A DNA stretch of 64,000 bases from Mycoplasma phocimorsus (GTDB taxonomy: Bacteria > Bacillota_I > Bacilli_A > Mycoplasmatales > Metamycoplasmataceae). Within the stretch, counting starts at the first letter, position 1, and each line of letters opens with the position of its first letter. Of the stretch, positions 53,914 through 63,782 are shown piece after piece. The translations under genes and the position numbers were made by a program. The notes below the pieces were generated by a model. It had not been told where the DNA came from, searched no databases, and saw only the letters and a program-made list of their open reading frames with translations. The DNA lies in assembly GCF_030077875.1 (NCBI RefSeq), contig NZ_JASEJT010000007.1, forward strand, positions 62,001 to 126,000. Reading direction: 5' to 3'.

Positions 53914-54603
53914 TTAATCTATTTTAATTTTAACACTTGGTCCCATTGTTGCTGAAACTGTTAAATTTTGGATATATGTTCCTTTTACAGCAGCTGGTTT
54001 AAGTTTTTTAATTAAAGTAATTAAAGTTTTGGCATTCTCTGTTAATTGCTCGACGCTCATTGTTGATTTACCAATTAATGAATGAACAATACCATTTTTA
54101 TCAGTTCTATAATTTGCTTTACCTTTTTTAAGCTCTTCAACAGCTTTTTGAGGCATTGGAGTAACTGTACCTGTTTTAGGGTTTGGCATTAAACCTTTAG
54201 GCCCTAATTTTTTACCATATTTTCCTAATAAAGGCATCATTTTAGGTTCTGCTACCATAACATCGAAGTTGAATTTATCTTCTTTAATAATTGCTTCCAA
54301 TTCTAATGAATCAACAACAATGTCAGCGCCTGAAGCAATTGAAGCTTCTTTAAGGGCTGGATTATCTGTCGCAACTAACACACGAACATTTTTTCCTGTA
54401 CCATTTGGAAGTGTAACTGCTCCTCTTAATTGTTGATCTGCTTTACGAGTATCTAAATTTAATTTAAATGCTAAATCAATTGATCCTGCAAATTTTGTAT
54501 ATGAAGATTTAATTGCTAGTTCAATAGCTTCTGAAAGGTCGTAAATTCTATCTTTATCAACTAATTTACGAGCCGCTTCTAATTTTTTACCAATGTGACG
54601 CAT
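53914..54603 (-). CDS. rplA: Ribosomal protein L1
   Basis: 229 residues. Begins MRHIGKKLEAARKLVD; GKYGKKLGPKGLMPNPKTGTV is the L1 signature. Builds the L1 stalk on 23S. L1 should also bind the rplK leader seen at 55079-55105 and repress its own operon. Confidence 0.97.
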   Translation of the reverse strand: MRHIGKKLEAARKLVDKDRIYDLSEAIELAIKSSYTKFAGSIDLAFKLNLDTRKADQQLRGAVTLPNGTGKNVRVLVATDNPALKEASIASGADIVVDSLELEAIIKEDKFNFDVMVAEPKMMPLLGKYGKKLGPKGLMPNPKTGTVTPMPQKAVEELKKGKANYRTDKNGIVHSLIGKSTMSVEQLTENAKTLITLIKKLKPAAVKGTYIQNLTVSATMGPSVKIKID

Positions 54604-54605
54604 AA

Positions 54606-55061
54606 TTATTTAGCTCCTTCTATTTTGCATTTTGCTGAGCCATCAAATCCTTCAATAGCAATACCCATATTTTTTGCTGTACCAGCAATTGTTTTCATAG
54701 CAGCATAAACACAATCTGTGTTTAAATCTTGTAATTTGTATTGTGCAATTTCTTTCAATTGTTCTTCTGAAATTGTAGCAACGATATTTGTTTTAGCATT
54801 AGCGCTACCTGATTTTAATTTAGCAGCTTGTAATAATTTAAAACTAGCTGGTGCAGTAAATAATCTAAAATCAAATGTTTTATCTTTATAAACTGTAATT
54901 TCAACAGGAACTGGTTCTCCAGTTCTTTCTCTAGTCGCATCATTAAATGCTCTTGTAAACTCAGGCATATTAACTCCAACACCGGCAAGTGCAGGGCCTG
55001 GTTTCGCTTGTCCTGCTAAGAATTGTAATTTAGCAACACGGACAACTTCTTTTTTAGCCAT
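54606..55061 (-). CDS. rplK: Ribosomal protein L11
   Basis: 151 residues. AGQAKPGPALAGVGVNMPEF and the C-terminal GTAKNMGI segment are diagnostic. Part of the GTPase-associated centre. Two bases before rplA; the operon has the standard rplK-rplA order. Confidence 0.97.
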   Translation of the reverse strand: MAKKEVVRVAKLQFLAGQAKPGPALAGVGVNMPEFTRAFNDATRERTGEPVPVEITVYKDKTFDFRLFTAPASFKLLQAAKLKSGSANAKTNIVATISEEQLKEIAQYKLQDLNTDCVYAAMKTIAGTAKNMGIAIEGFDGSAKCKIEGAK

Positions 55062-55077
55062 TATTTTCCTTTCAATA

Positions 55078-55106
55078 CCGTGGTCATATTGATTTCTCTC
55101 CCACGC
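55078..55106 (-). promoter_or_regulatory. L1-binding leader of rplK-rplA
   Basis: On the minus strand CGTGGGAG, a 13-base segment, ATGACCACG: a stem CGTGG/CCACG with the conserved GGGAG and GACC sides known from L1-binding sites in L11 operon mRNA and 23S rRNA. It lies 17 bases before the rplK ATG, where L1 binding would block translation. Confidence 0.7.
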
Positions 55107-55214
55107 TATATTGCAATAAAAATTGCATTTAAATTATATATAAAAGCAATAAAATTGTTTTAAATAATTTTGGCTAAAATTTTTAAGTTATTTTTATTTA
55201 AAAATAATTAATTA

Positions 55215-55243
55215 AAATAAAAAAATAAGCCTGAAGCTTATTT
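55215..55243 (-). terminator. rplU-rpmA terminator
   Basis: AATAAGC, 5 bases, GCTTATT followed by TTTTTATTTT on the minus strand. The rpmA stop lies in the stem. Confidence 0.8.
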
Positions 55244-55495
55244 TCTTTCAGTGTATACTGATGCATATTTACGTTTTCTTTTAACTTCGTATTTTACATA
55301 TCCATCGATTACAGCAAATAAAGTATCATCTCTACCCTTTTTAACGTTAACACCAGGAAAAATTTTTGTACCTCTTTGACGGTAAATAATTGATCCTGCT
55401 GTTGCAAATTGTCCATCACCTAATTTAGCGCCTAAACGACGCCCCGCACTATCACGACCGTTGCTTGTACTACCACCGGCTTTAACGTGTGCCAT
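55238..55495 (-). CDS. rpmA: Ribosomal protein L27
   Basis: 85 residues. Starts [16 protein letters not shown], so the Ala-His-Lys tip near the peptidyl-transferase centre is at the N-terminus from the outset. There is no cleavable Firmicutes-type extension, and no prp (ysxB) protease gene between rplU and rpmA, which are 10 bases apart. Confidence 0.96.
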   Translation of the reverse strand: MAHVKAGGSTSNGRDSAGRRLGAKLGDGQFATAGSIIYRQRGTKIFPGVNVKKGRDDTLFAVIDGYVKYEVKRKRKYASVYTERK

Positions 55496-55505
55496 CTAAT
55501 TTCAC

Positions 55506-55805
55506 CTACCCTTTAATTTCTGTAATTCTTACTCTAGTATATGGTTGACGGTGACCTAATTTACGTTTGTGTGTTGATTTGGCATTGTGTCTATAAACAA
55601 TGATTTTCTTTTGTTTTCCTTGTTTTTCAATAATGCCCGTTACTGTTGCTGCTTCTACATAAGGAGTTCCAAATTTATCTCCAACAAGTAAAACCTTGTC
55701 AAAAACTACACTTTCTCCTTCGTTACCCTCGATTTTTTCAATGTAAATAATTGCATCTTGTTCAACTAGTAGTTGTTTACCACCAGTAACAATAATTGCT
55801 TTCAT
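55506..55805 (-). CDS. rplU: Ribosomal protein L21
   Basis: 99 residues. [11 protein letters not shown] start and [24 protein letters not shown] signature. First gene of rplU-rpmA. AAAGGAAG ribosome site. Confidence 0.96.
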   Translation of the reverse strand: MKAIIVTGGKQLLVEQDAIIYIEKIEGNEGESVVFDKVLLVGDKFGTPYVEAATVTGIIEKQGKQKKIIVYRHNAKSTHKRKLGHRQPYTRVRITEIKG

Positions 55806-55880
55806 ATACTTCCTTTTCGTGGCTCATCCTTAAGGTGACTATGCTTTAAACCTGTTCGGAATGGTTACTTAAAAATAACA
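55806..55880 (-). promoter_or_regulatory. Possible L21 leader
   Basis: The region before rplU is much less A+T-rich than other spacers and contains CATTCCGAACAGGTTTAAAGC, then CACCTTAAGGATGAGCC, before the ribosome site. Firmicutes rplU genes have an L21 leader RNA at this place. I cannot fold or match it here, so this is a position-based guess. Confidence 0.4.
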
Positions 55881-55916
55881 TTGTTATTATAACAAAAGGA
55901 TTAAAAAATTTTAATA

Positions 55917-55941
55917 AAAAACAAGAATTTAATTCTTGCTC
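55917..55941 (-). terminator. TM2 gene terminator
   Basis: CAAGAA, 5 bases, TTCTTG then TTTTTTATT on the minus strand. Confidence 0.7.
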
Positions 55942-55951
55942 TTAATTATAT

Positions 55952-56161
55952 TTAAATTAGTAATCCTTGATCATCTTTTTGAGCACCAAAAATAGCAAGA
56001 ATAAAATCTATAATTCATCAAATTCCTAATCCGCCAAATGTGAATAATTTAATTAATCCCAAAATATATCTTCCAGAATAAAATCTATCAATACCTAATT
56101 GTCCAAAAAATAATGATAAAAGAATAAGAACAATTCTACTTTTATTGCTTATTTGATTCAT
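55952..56161 (-). CDS. TM2-domain membrane protein
   Basis: 69 residues, open only with two adjacent UGA codons as Trp. Two helices: LILLSLFFGQLGIDRFYSG (with the conserved G-x-x-G-x-D-R-F-Y-x-G of TM2) and FTFGGLGIWWIIDFILAI. Role of TM2 proteins in bacteria is unclear. GGAGG ribosome site; it follows the helicase gene by 47 bases on the same strand. Confidence 0.85.
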
Positions 56162-56208
56162 ATTTGCCTCCGCTTTATGCGTAAATTATTTAAATTATAT
56201 TTTAATGT

Positions 56209-59200
56209 TTATCCTTGAATAATTTGTTCAATAAAATCATTCCTTTTATTTGCTCATACTACTTGATCAATTAAAAAAATATTGTAACCTTTTGCTCTTA
56301 AAAATAAATTATTATCTCTTAAAGTAATGAATTCTTCTTTATCTTTCAGTTGAGAATAATCAATATTAAAACCAATTATTAACTTAGACTCTTTCAAAAT
56401 AGCTAGATCTACTTTTTGAAGACCTATTCTATAATCAATCTCTATTCTCATCCCTTTTGGTAAGCGAGGAATAGATTGATGGATGCTGTCAATAATTTTT
56501 GTTTTCATTTTTTCTTTTAAATCAAAAATTCGATCAATATTTGGTTCTGGAATTTCATTGTTTTCAGCTTTAAGAAATTCATATCTTTCTTCATCATTCA
56601 TATCTAAAAATCTTAATCAATTTCTAAATGTTGTTACTTCTTTACTTGTTTCGTGAGTAATTTTAATATGATTTGCTTTTATCGATTTAACAACAATCAT
56701 CTTGTCAATTGCTCTAGTTATTGCAACATTTAATGAGTGATCACCATTTTTAATACCTACATAGGTAGAACTTATTCTGCTTTGTTCATTATAAACTACA
56801 GAGATAATAACTAAATTAGCCTCTTCGCCTTGAATATTTTCAATGTTTTTTATCATTATTTTATTATTAATAACTGCATCACCTAATTCAGGTTCATAAC
56901 TAAAAATATAATCTCTAATTTTATCTGCTTGTGGGGCATTAAAAGCTAAAAGAATGATTGTGCTATATTTTTTTAAATTTTCTTTTGCTTTCTGAACAAC
57001 AATTTCAACTTCCTTTAAGTTATAATTAGTTTCATTTACAACATCATCAATATTTACTACCTCAATAGCTTGTTCATGGTGATTCATATTTGAATCGATA
57101 ATATTTAATTTTGATTCATAAAAAATTTTATTACTAAATCCCATTAAAAGTGATTTATTTGAACGATAGTTTTTTTCAAGATGTATTTTGCAAACCCCTT
57201 TTGTAATAGCAAAATCAAGTAATGAATCATTATTTCCTCAATATGCATTATTTGTATTTTTTGATTTAAATCATGTTGAAGGTCTCATTTGTTGTTGATC
57301 ACCAGATAAAATTTTAATTTTAGCTAAATAAAGTGCTGGTAAACCATTTTGGGTTTTCACCTGTGAACACTCATCAACAATACAATAATCAAATTCTTGC
57401 TCTTTTCAATTACTTAAATCAACATCTGGAGTTGTAATAATAATTGGAAATAAAATTTTAATAATATCAATATATTTTTTTAAAAAATGAAATGGGTTTA
57501 AATTTTTTAATTTAGCCGATGTTGTAAATTCTTTATATTTTTCTTTTAAGTTATTTGGCAATTCTTCTATTTTATCAAGAATCTTAGAAGTTAAAATCTT
57601 TTCAATTTCATAGTCAGTGCTAATTGGTTTGGCTTGATCTATTTTATATCTACTTCTAGAAAGGGCAATAACCTGATTCAATATATCAGTATCTTCAACT
57701 TGTGCTATTAAATCGATAAGAAAATTTAAATTATCATATTTTTCTGCTAGTTCACTAATGTTTTTTAATAATGGAATTATTTTAGCTTTTTTCTCTCTAG
57801 CTGCTTTACTTCAAGAATGAGAATTTAAAGAATTTAGTTTGTTAAACTTTAAAACATTTTTAATAAAATTGTTATCAAAAATAATATCGTTAGGAAATTT
57901 GAGTTTGTAAGGAACTAAATCTTGAAGATTCTTAAAAGTAGATTTAGTAAAATTAGCATTATTTTTCATTACTGATTCAATAATGTCAAAAATTAAATCA
58001 GATTGAGATGAAAACGATGCTTTTTTCATTATTTGATAATAATTCTTTTCATCAGTTGAAAAAACACTAACTGCATTAACATCTTCAGCTTCATCAGCCG
58101 TTTCTATATTGTCAATATATTTAATAATTGGATCATAAAAAATATCAACATTTTTATTAGTTAAAAGAAATAAAGCAAATTTACTTAATCTGCCCAATCT
58201 TTTTCTTAACACATCGAGCGCAGCACGTTTTTCTGACACTACAAGTGCTGTTTTTTCATAATAAAGAATATTAGCAAGAATATTTCCAATTGTTTGTGAT
58301 TTACCTGTGCCTGGCGGTCCTCAAATAATTGTATGTTGATTTAATGCTGATATTGTTGCGCGATCTTGAGAATAGTTAGTTGGCGTTACCTTAATAAGCC
58401 CTCCCTGTTCTTCTTCGTCATTACTATTATTAAAAATAACGCTATCAATTCTTTTTGTATATTTTTTCTTATTAATTGTTACATCAATAATTCCATCAAT
58501 TTTATTATTTTTAATAATTTCATTCATTCTATCACGAATATAACCTCCCATAGGCTCAAATAAACCTAAAAGCATTCCTGGGTGGAATTTTATTGTTTTA
58601 TTTTTAATATCTTCATATGACCGTCTTGGTGTTTTTTCAAGTATGTCTTCAGGCATAACATGAGCATATCTTGCAGATCATAATTTTTTTGTTTTTTCAA
58701 ATACATTTTTAATCGATGCTTTAGTAAAATCTTCATTAATTTCCAAATCAAATCCACTTGATTTTAAAATTAAAAATATTTTTTCATTTTTCTTGATTGG
58801 GCCATCAGCTTTTAAAACTGCTCGACCATTTTCAACAGTAACAGTCGCCTCTTTTAAAAATAAAGGTGCAAAAAACTGCTTTGTATTACTTGTTTCATTA
58901 ATTAAAAAACTAATAAACATAAAACCTATATAAATTGTTCATGTATTAGTTTCAACTAACTTATCATCAGCTTGAGAAACAAACTCTTTCCAAGTTTTAT
59001 TTGATTTTTGCATTTGCAATGATAATTCTTCAATAATAGCTTTTTTTGCATTATTAAAATTATCTATTAAAAGATCTTTATATTTAATATTAAGACTTTT
59101 TATGATCGGGTTTTTTAAAAACTCCTCATGACTGGTTGTTTTTTCTACTTGATCAATTTGTTGAAGCAAATCATCTTCAGTAATAACAACTTCAAAACTT

Positions 59201-59397
59201 TCTTTAGTGTAAATTTCATTAGCTGAAATTTTTCCAAATTTAGTTACTATATCAAAAACTTTTTGATTATCATGACGAACAAATAATGAAGTGTCTTTAC
59301 TATTATTAATATCAATTAAATCTTCTAATATTAGATTGCCATTATTTTCGTTTAGTATTTGTTTTAAACGTTGTTCTTTCGTTGTTTTATTGCTCAC
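56209..59397 (-). CDS. SF1 helicase with C-terminal Vsr-like nuclease domain
   Basis: 1062 residues, GTG start with GAGG 6 bases upstream, seven segments joined by UGA-Trp. Residues 1-340: poorly conserved N-terminal domain. Walker A WGPPGTGKS (about 361), Walker B DYCIVDECSQ (Asp675-Glu676), motif III LSGDQQQMRPS (about 696), motif V IQGEEANLV (about 854), motif VI LNVAITRA (about 889). Residues 933-1062 resemble the MTES_1575/Vsr-like nuclease: VDLAIL with Asp997, then IIGFNID where a catalytic Glu is expected but Asn1011 stands. Similar to the large helicase-like proteins of other mycoplasmas (MG140 type). Overlaps the EIIB-like gene. Confidence 0.85.
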
Positions 59398-59746
59398 TTA
59401 TAACCTCATTTATTTTTTGTTGTATTAAAGTAGAATCTCTACCAACAATTAATGTTACACAAGAACTTTGTTTCATTATTCCTGATATTCTTTTTTCTTT
59501 TTGAATGGCATCTATATTAACTAAATTAATATCATAAACCCCTATTTTAATTCTTGACATATTAGCTTCAGCAAAACTAATATTTTGTTTTGAACCTAAA
59601 TTTTCAATTAATTTATTAATTTTTATTGAAATATTATTATTTATTTTTTTGCTTTTTTTAGGTGCTTTTTTTAACATTATAATATGAAAAATACCTAAAG
59701 TAATTATTGAATAAAATACATATAGTATCTTATGTTTTTTATGCAT
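59387..59746 (-). CDS. Membrane-anchored PTS EIIB-like domain lacking the Cys
   Basis: 119 residues. N-terminal helix (about 7-25), basic linker, then a glucose-type EIIB fold (residues 40-119: LIENLGSKQNI, ANMSRIKIGVYD, SGIMKQ, VTLIVG). In active EIIB the motif is CATRLR with the phospho-Cys; here Asn62 takes that place, while Arg65 remains. So it probably senses or binds rather than transfers phosphate. Similar small anchored proteins occur in other mycoplasmas (MG129 type). It overlaps the helicase start by 11 bases. Confidence 0.75.
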   Translation of the reverse strand: MHKKHKILYVFYSIITLGIFHIIMLKKAPKKSKKINNNISIKINKLIENLGSKQNISFAEANMSRIKIGVYDINLVNIDAIQKEKRISGIMKQSSCVTLIVGRDSTLIQQKINEVISEQ

Positions 59747-59801
59747 TTTCTACCTCAATCATCTATATTAATATTTATATTATATAGATATAGAAATTAA
59801 A

Positions 59802-59832
59802 TAAAAAAAATAAGCTCATAAACTAGAGCTTA
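59802..59832 (-). terminator. trxA terminator
   Basis: AAGCTC/GAGCTT stem with 8-base loop, then TTATTTTTTTT on the minus strand. Confidence 0.75.
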
Positions 59833-59842
59833 ACCTTTTATA

Positions 59843-60148
59843 TTATAGGTATTTTTCAACAAGTGATTTTAATTGATCTACTGTTTGGAAACCTTGAAAC
59901 TTATCAACAATTTGTCCGTCCTTGTAAACAAAACCAGTAGGAATTGATTGAACTCCATGATCTGTTGCAAATTGTTTATCAACATCAATATCTACTCTAA
60001 AAATTGGCAATAAATCTAATTTGTCTAATTGTTCCAATTCTCCTTTAAGCATTTTACATGGCGGACATCATACAGCGTGAAAAACTAGTAATTTTGTGCC
60101 TGTTTCTAATGTGTTTCCTAATTGTGATTTTGTTGTTTCTAATAACAT
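59843..60148 (-). CDS. trxA: Thioredoxin
   Basis: 101 residues. Active site WCPPCK (Cys28, Cys31) in place of the common WCGPCK, cis-Pro in QSIPTGFVYKDG, and a C-terminal helix. Reduces protein disulfides in the cytoplasm. Short single-domain protein without signal peptide. The first Pro in the active site should shift its redox potential. Confidence 0.93.
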
Positions 60149-60259
60149 AGGAACATCCTTTCTTTTTAAATATTATTAAAATTATAAATTAATTTTTGAT
60201 AAATAAAAATCAATAATAATATAATTTTAACAATTTAAACAAAAATAAAAGAGGTATAT

Positions 60260-60823
60260 GTGATTAATGTTAATGAATTTAAACCAGGAATAACATTTGA
60301 AGAAGATGGTGCAATTTTTGTTGTTTTAGAAGCTCAACATTCTAAACAAGGAAGAGGGCAAGCTAATGTTAAAGCAAAGGTTAAAAATTTAAGAACTGGC
60401 TCAACTACAATTAAAACATGAACAGGTGGAGATAGAGTTAAAAAGGCTCGTATTGATAAAAAAAGTATGACTTATCTTTACAATGATGGAGGTTCAATTG
60501 TTTTAATGGAGGATGAAACTTATGAACAAATTTATATTGATTTATCTAAAGTAGAATGAGAATTAAACTTCCTTAAAGAAAATTCAAAAGTTGTAGTAAG
60601 AATGTACCATGATGAAGTTTTGGATATAGAATTGCCGGCAAATGTTGATCTAGTTGTTACAGAAGCTCCTGATGCTGTTAAAGGAAATACAACAACAAAT
60701 CCACAAAAAAGAATTATTGTTGAAACCGGATTTGAATTAGAAGCTCCTATGTTTATTAAAGAAAATGATATTATTAGCATTTCAACTGAGAGCGGAAAAT
60801 ATATGGGGAAAGCTAATAAATAA
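60260..60823 (+). CDS. efp: Elongation factor P
   Basis: 187 residues, GTG start after GAGGT. KOW domain, then two OB domains (MTYLYNDGGSIVLMEDETYEQ; ISTESGKYMGKA end). Relieves ribosome stalling at polyproline. At the tip of domain I, SKQGRGQAN places Arg where E. coli has Lys34 (VKPGKGQAF). The next gene overlaps its stop. Confidence 0.95.
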
Positions 60824-61131
60824 TGGAATGTGTCATTAAAACAATCGGTGTAAATGAATCATATTGTGTTTACAAAGATATATTTATTCAGAAAATTAAA
60901 AAAATGATGGATTGAACAAAAGGTGTTGAATTAGCAAAAACTCCTGTTGTTGAAATTAATGAAGATAGATCTAATATTGCTATTAAAGTTGATTTTTATA
61001 TAGAAGATTTTTCTCAATTAAATAATGTTGTTAATTATGCTAATAAAGAAATTGAAAATATAGTTGAAGCTTTAATTTCAACAAAACCAAGTAATATTCA
61101 ATTATTCTGCCTTGGCGAAAAAAATAATTAA
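60823..61131 (+). CDS. Small Asp23-like protein downstream of efp
   Basis: 102 residues; ATG shares one base with the efp stop (TAATG). Alternating strand/helix pattern with VEINEDRSNIAIKVDFYIE and a C-terminal helix NKEIENIVEALI resembles the Asp23/DUF322 fold. Proteins of this kind follow efp in related mycoplasmas (I recall the label MMB_0454 family). No enzymatic motif. Probably coupled to EF-P production. Confidence 0.6.
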
Positions 61132-61135
61132 GATA

Positions 61136-61157
61136 GATGCATCTAAAGGGTGCTTTT
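61136..61157 (+). terminator. efp operon terminator
   Basis: GCATC, 5 bases, GGTGC (one G-U) followed by T7. Confidence 0.6.
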
Positions 61158-61321
61158 TTTATTTATTTTATTTTAAATAAGATGAATAAAATTTCGTTTT
61201 TAATAAAATTTTTGTTTTTGTCAAAAATATTATTATTTAATGATTATTTTATGATATTTGTTACTATATAGTGAGTGTTAATTATTTATTAATATTATTA
61301 ATAATTAATAAAGGAATCTGC

Positions 61322-62707
61322 ATGAATAGGTTAACAAAATTTATATCTGTTGCTATGGTATTTCCAGGCGTAGGCATTTTAATTAGTTGTACAAAAATTA
61401 ATAAAAATGCTAAAAAAGAAGAAAATTTTAATCAGAATAAAAATATTAAAAATTCAAATAAAACAAAAATTAATAATGATAATAATTCGCCCCAAAATCC
61501 TTATAAGACAAATAAACAAAAAGATAATAAATTGCCAGTAGTTGAATCAACAATAGGAATTGAAAAACATGTAGAACCATATGAAGATGTTATTGATGAA
61601 GGAAACACTGATATTTTAATAACAAATAATATAAAAAATAAAAAGCGCTCTTCGAACTGATTTTCAAATTTATTTGCTAATAAAAATAAAATTTTTCCTA
61701 TTACAATAGGTGGTATTTTGGGTGGTGCTTCATTAATACTTGGATTTGTAGGTTTAGGATTTTTGTTTGAAAAGGTTGTTCCACAAACTAAGTATGGAAT
61801 ATGGTCGTATAGTTTTCCTTCTAAAGTTGAAGAATTATTAAAATCAATTTTTGATAACGATTATAATCCTGAAGCAAAAAATGCTGCTAGCAACTTATTA
61901 TTAGATATTCTTAGAATTTCTGACAAAAAATTAAAAGAAACTAGCAAAGACCTTAGACATCAAATAAAACATTTTTTTAAAAATAAAAAGGATGTTCAAT
62001 CTATTAAAAATAGTTTTGAAAATCATAATTTTATTACTGAATATTTTAATAATAATGAGAAACAAAATAACAGTTTTATCTCCATTATATTAGAAGCTAT
62101 TAAAAATGATAATAGCGGAAAGACTGCAAAAGATTTTATTGAGTTGATTTATAGTTTAAAAATTTCTAAAGAAGAGCAGTTCAATAAAATGACAAAAGAT
62201 AATTGACATAAATTTATTTTTACAGATAACTTGAATGCATGACAAAGAATAGAAACTGTTCAGTTGTTACAAAATAATATAAAAAAAACAAGAAGAAAAC
62301 GTTATATTTTAGAACCTAATAATGTAAATAATTCAGATATCTTTTTTGTTTTCGAAGATATTAAAACTAAAATAAAAAATTTACAAAATGAAATTAATTT
62401 ATTGAATTTTTTAAATAAATTAATTGAAATTTCAGAAATAGATGGGCAAGAAAAAACTGAAGTTATGAAATTTATTATAAAATTTGAAACAATATTAAAT
62501 GACATTAATAATGGGTTGTCAAAACTTTCTAATAGACAAAAAAATAAAGAATTAAAACAAACTTTTTCTTTTTTTATTGAAATGTTGCTTTACATTATTA
62601 ATAAATTAACAAAAAATAGGGGTATTGATCATATACGAAATCCATTAAGTATTAGCATGAAAGAGCTTTCAGAAATGATTACTAAATTTTTAACTAAAAA
62701 TTGATAA
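61322..62707 (+). CDS. Lipoprotein with an additional internal membrane helix
   Basis: 461 residues. Signal peptide ending in the lipobox LISC (lipid-modified Cys about residue 26), then about 90 residues very rich in Asn/Lys, then a Gly-rich helix (about 128-150, TIGGILGGASLILGFVGLGF), then a long helical, Lys/Asn-rich domain. ATG 61322 with AAGGA upstream fits better than the in-frame GTG at 61271. Ends Trp(UGA)-TAA. No family recognised. The second membrane segment would put the C-terminal domain on the inside. Confidence 0.75.
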
Positions 62708-62792
62708 TATTTTTTTACTGTTATATAACATCTTATTAATTGTAAAAACTATTTTTTAATTTCAATTATTCATTTATTAGTATTATTCATAT

Positions 62793-63503
62793 ATGAAAAA
62801 TATAATGAGAATTGAAAAATACTTGTCTAACTATCACGGAATTTCTAGAACAAATACAAAAAAGCTAATTAGAAAGAAAAAAATTAGCGTTAATGATATC
62901 ATCATTAAAACATCAATTGATATAGATATTGAAAATGATGTAATTCAAATTCAAGAATTTGAATTTAACCAAATAAAGGATAAATATATTTATATTTTAC
63001 TTAATAAACCGTTTGGTTATGTTTGCGCTAATAAAGACTCAAAAAATCCAACGGTATTTGAACTATTGGATCCTGAACTTCAATATATAAAAAATCTTCA
63101 TACTGTTGGTAGATTAGATATCGATACTGAGGGCGTATTAATAATTACTAATGATGGAAATTTAACTCACGAATTAACTTCGCCAAAAAATCATATTTTA
63201 AAGATTTATTATGTTGAAGTTGATAATGAAATTCCTTATGAATTAATTGCAAAATTTGCAAAAGGAATTAAATTTAATGATTTCACCACTAAACCAGCAT
63301 TACTTCAATTATTAGAACATGATAAAGCTCTACTTACTATTTCTGAAGGCAAATTTCATCAAGTAAAAAGAATGTTTGCTCATTTTGGGTTAAATGTAAC
63401 TTATTTAAATAGAGTTAAATTTGGCGATATTTCTGCTAAAGGTCTTACTGAAGGTGAATATCGTCTTATTGATAAAAAAGATATATTAAGTAATCTAGAG
63501 TAA
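62793..63503 (+). CDS. RsuA/RluB-type rRNA pseudouridine synthase
   Basis: 236 residues. N-terminal S4 RNA-binding domain (residues 5-50), then the catalytic domain with HTVGRLDIDTEGVLIITNDG (catalytic Asp) and GKFHQVKRMF. Modifies one uridine in 16S or 23S rRNA; which cannot be decided here. No ribosome site; ATG at 62793 or 62805 may be the start. First of a three-gene group with secG and rnr. Confidence 0.88.
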   Translation: MKNIMRIEKYLSNYHGISRTNTKKLIRKKKISVNDIIIKTSIDIDIENDVIQIQEFEFNQIKDKYIYILLNKPFGYVCANKDSKNPTVFELLDPELQYIKNLHTVGRLDIDTEGVLIITNDGNLTHELTSPKNHILKIYYVEVDNEIPYELIAKFAKGIKFNDFTTKPALLQLLEHDKALLTISEGKFHQVKRMFAHFGLNVTYLNRVKFGDISAKGLTEGEYRLIDKKDILSNLE

Positions 63504-63543
63504 TTTACTTTATAATATTTAATATTTAATTAAGGAGATTCAT

Positions 63544-63780
63544 ATGGCTATTGCATTTATTTCATTTTTAATAATTTTAAGTATATTTATTTTAATAATT
63601 AGTTTAATAATGTCGCCTGATTCTAATGCTTTTTCAGGAGCTTTAGTGGGTAGCGGTGATTTAGAACTATTTAAATTTTCAAAAGAAAGGGGATTTAAAA
63701 AATGAATTAAGTGAAGTATGTTTGCATTTGGAATTCTTCTATTTATATTAACATTATCACTTAGAATCATTACAAAATAA
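63544..63780 (+). CDS. secG: Preprotein translocase subunit SecG
   Basis: 78 residues, interrupted by two UGA-Trp codons. Two helices (about 3-23 and 57-75) with the conserved LIMSPDSNAFSGALVGSGD loop between. AAGGAG ribosome site. secG followed by rnr is the usual Gram-positive order. Partner of the SecA encoded at 50-53 kb. Confidence 0.9.
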
Positions 63781-63782
63781 TA

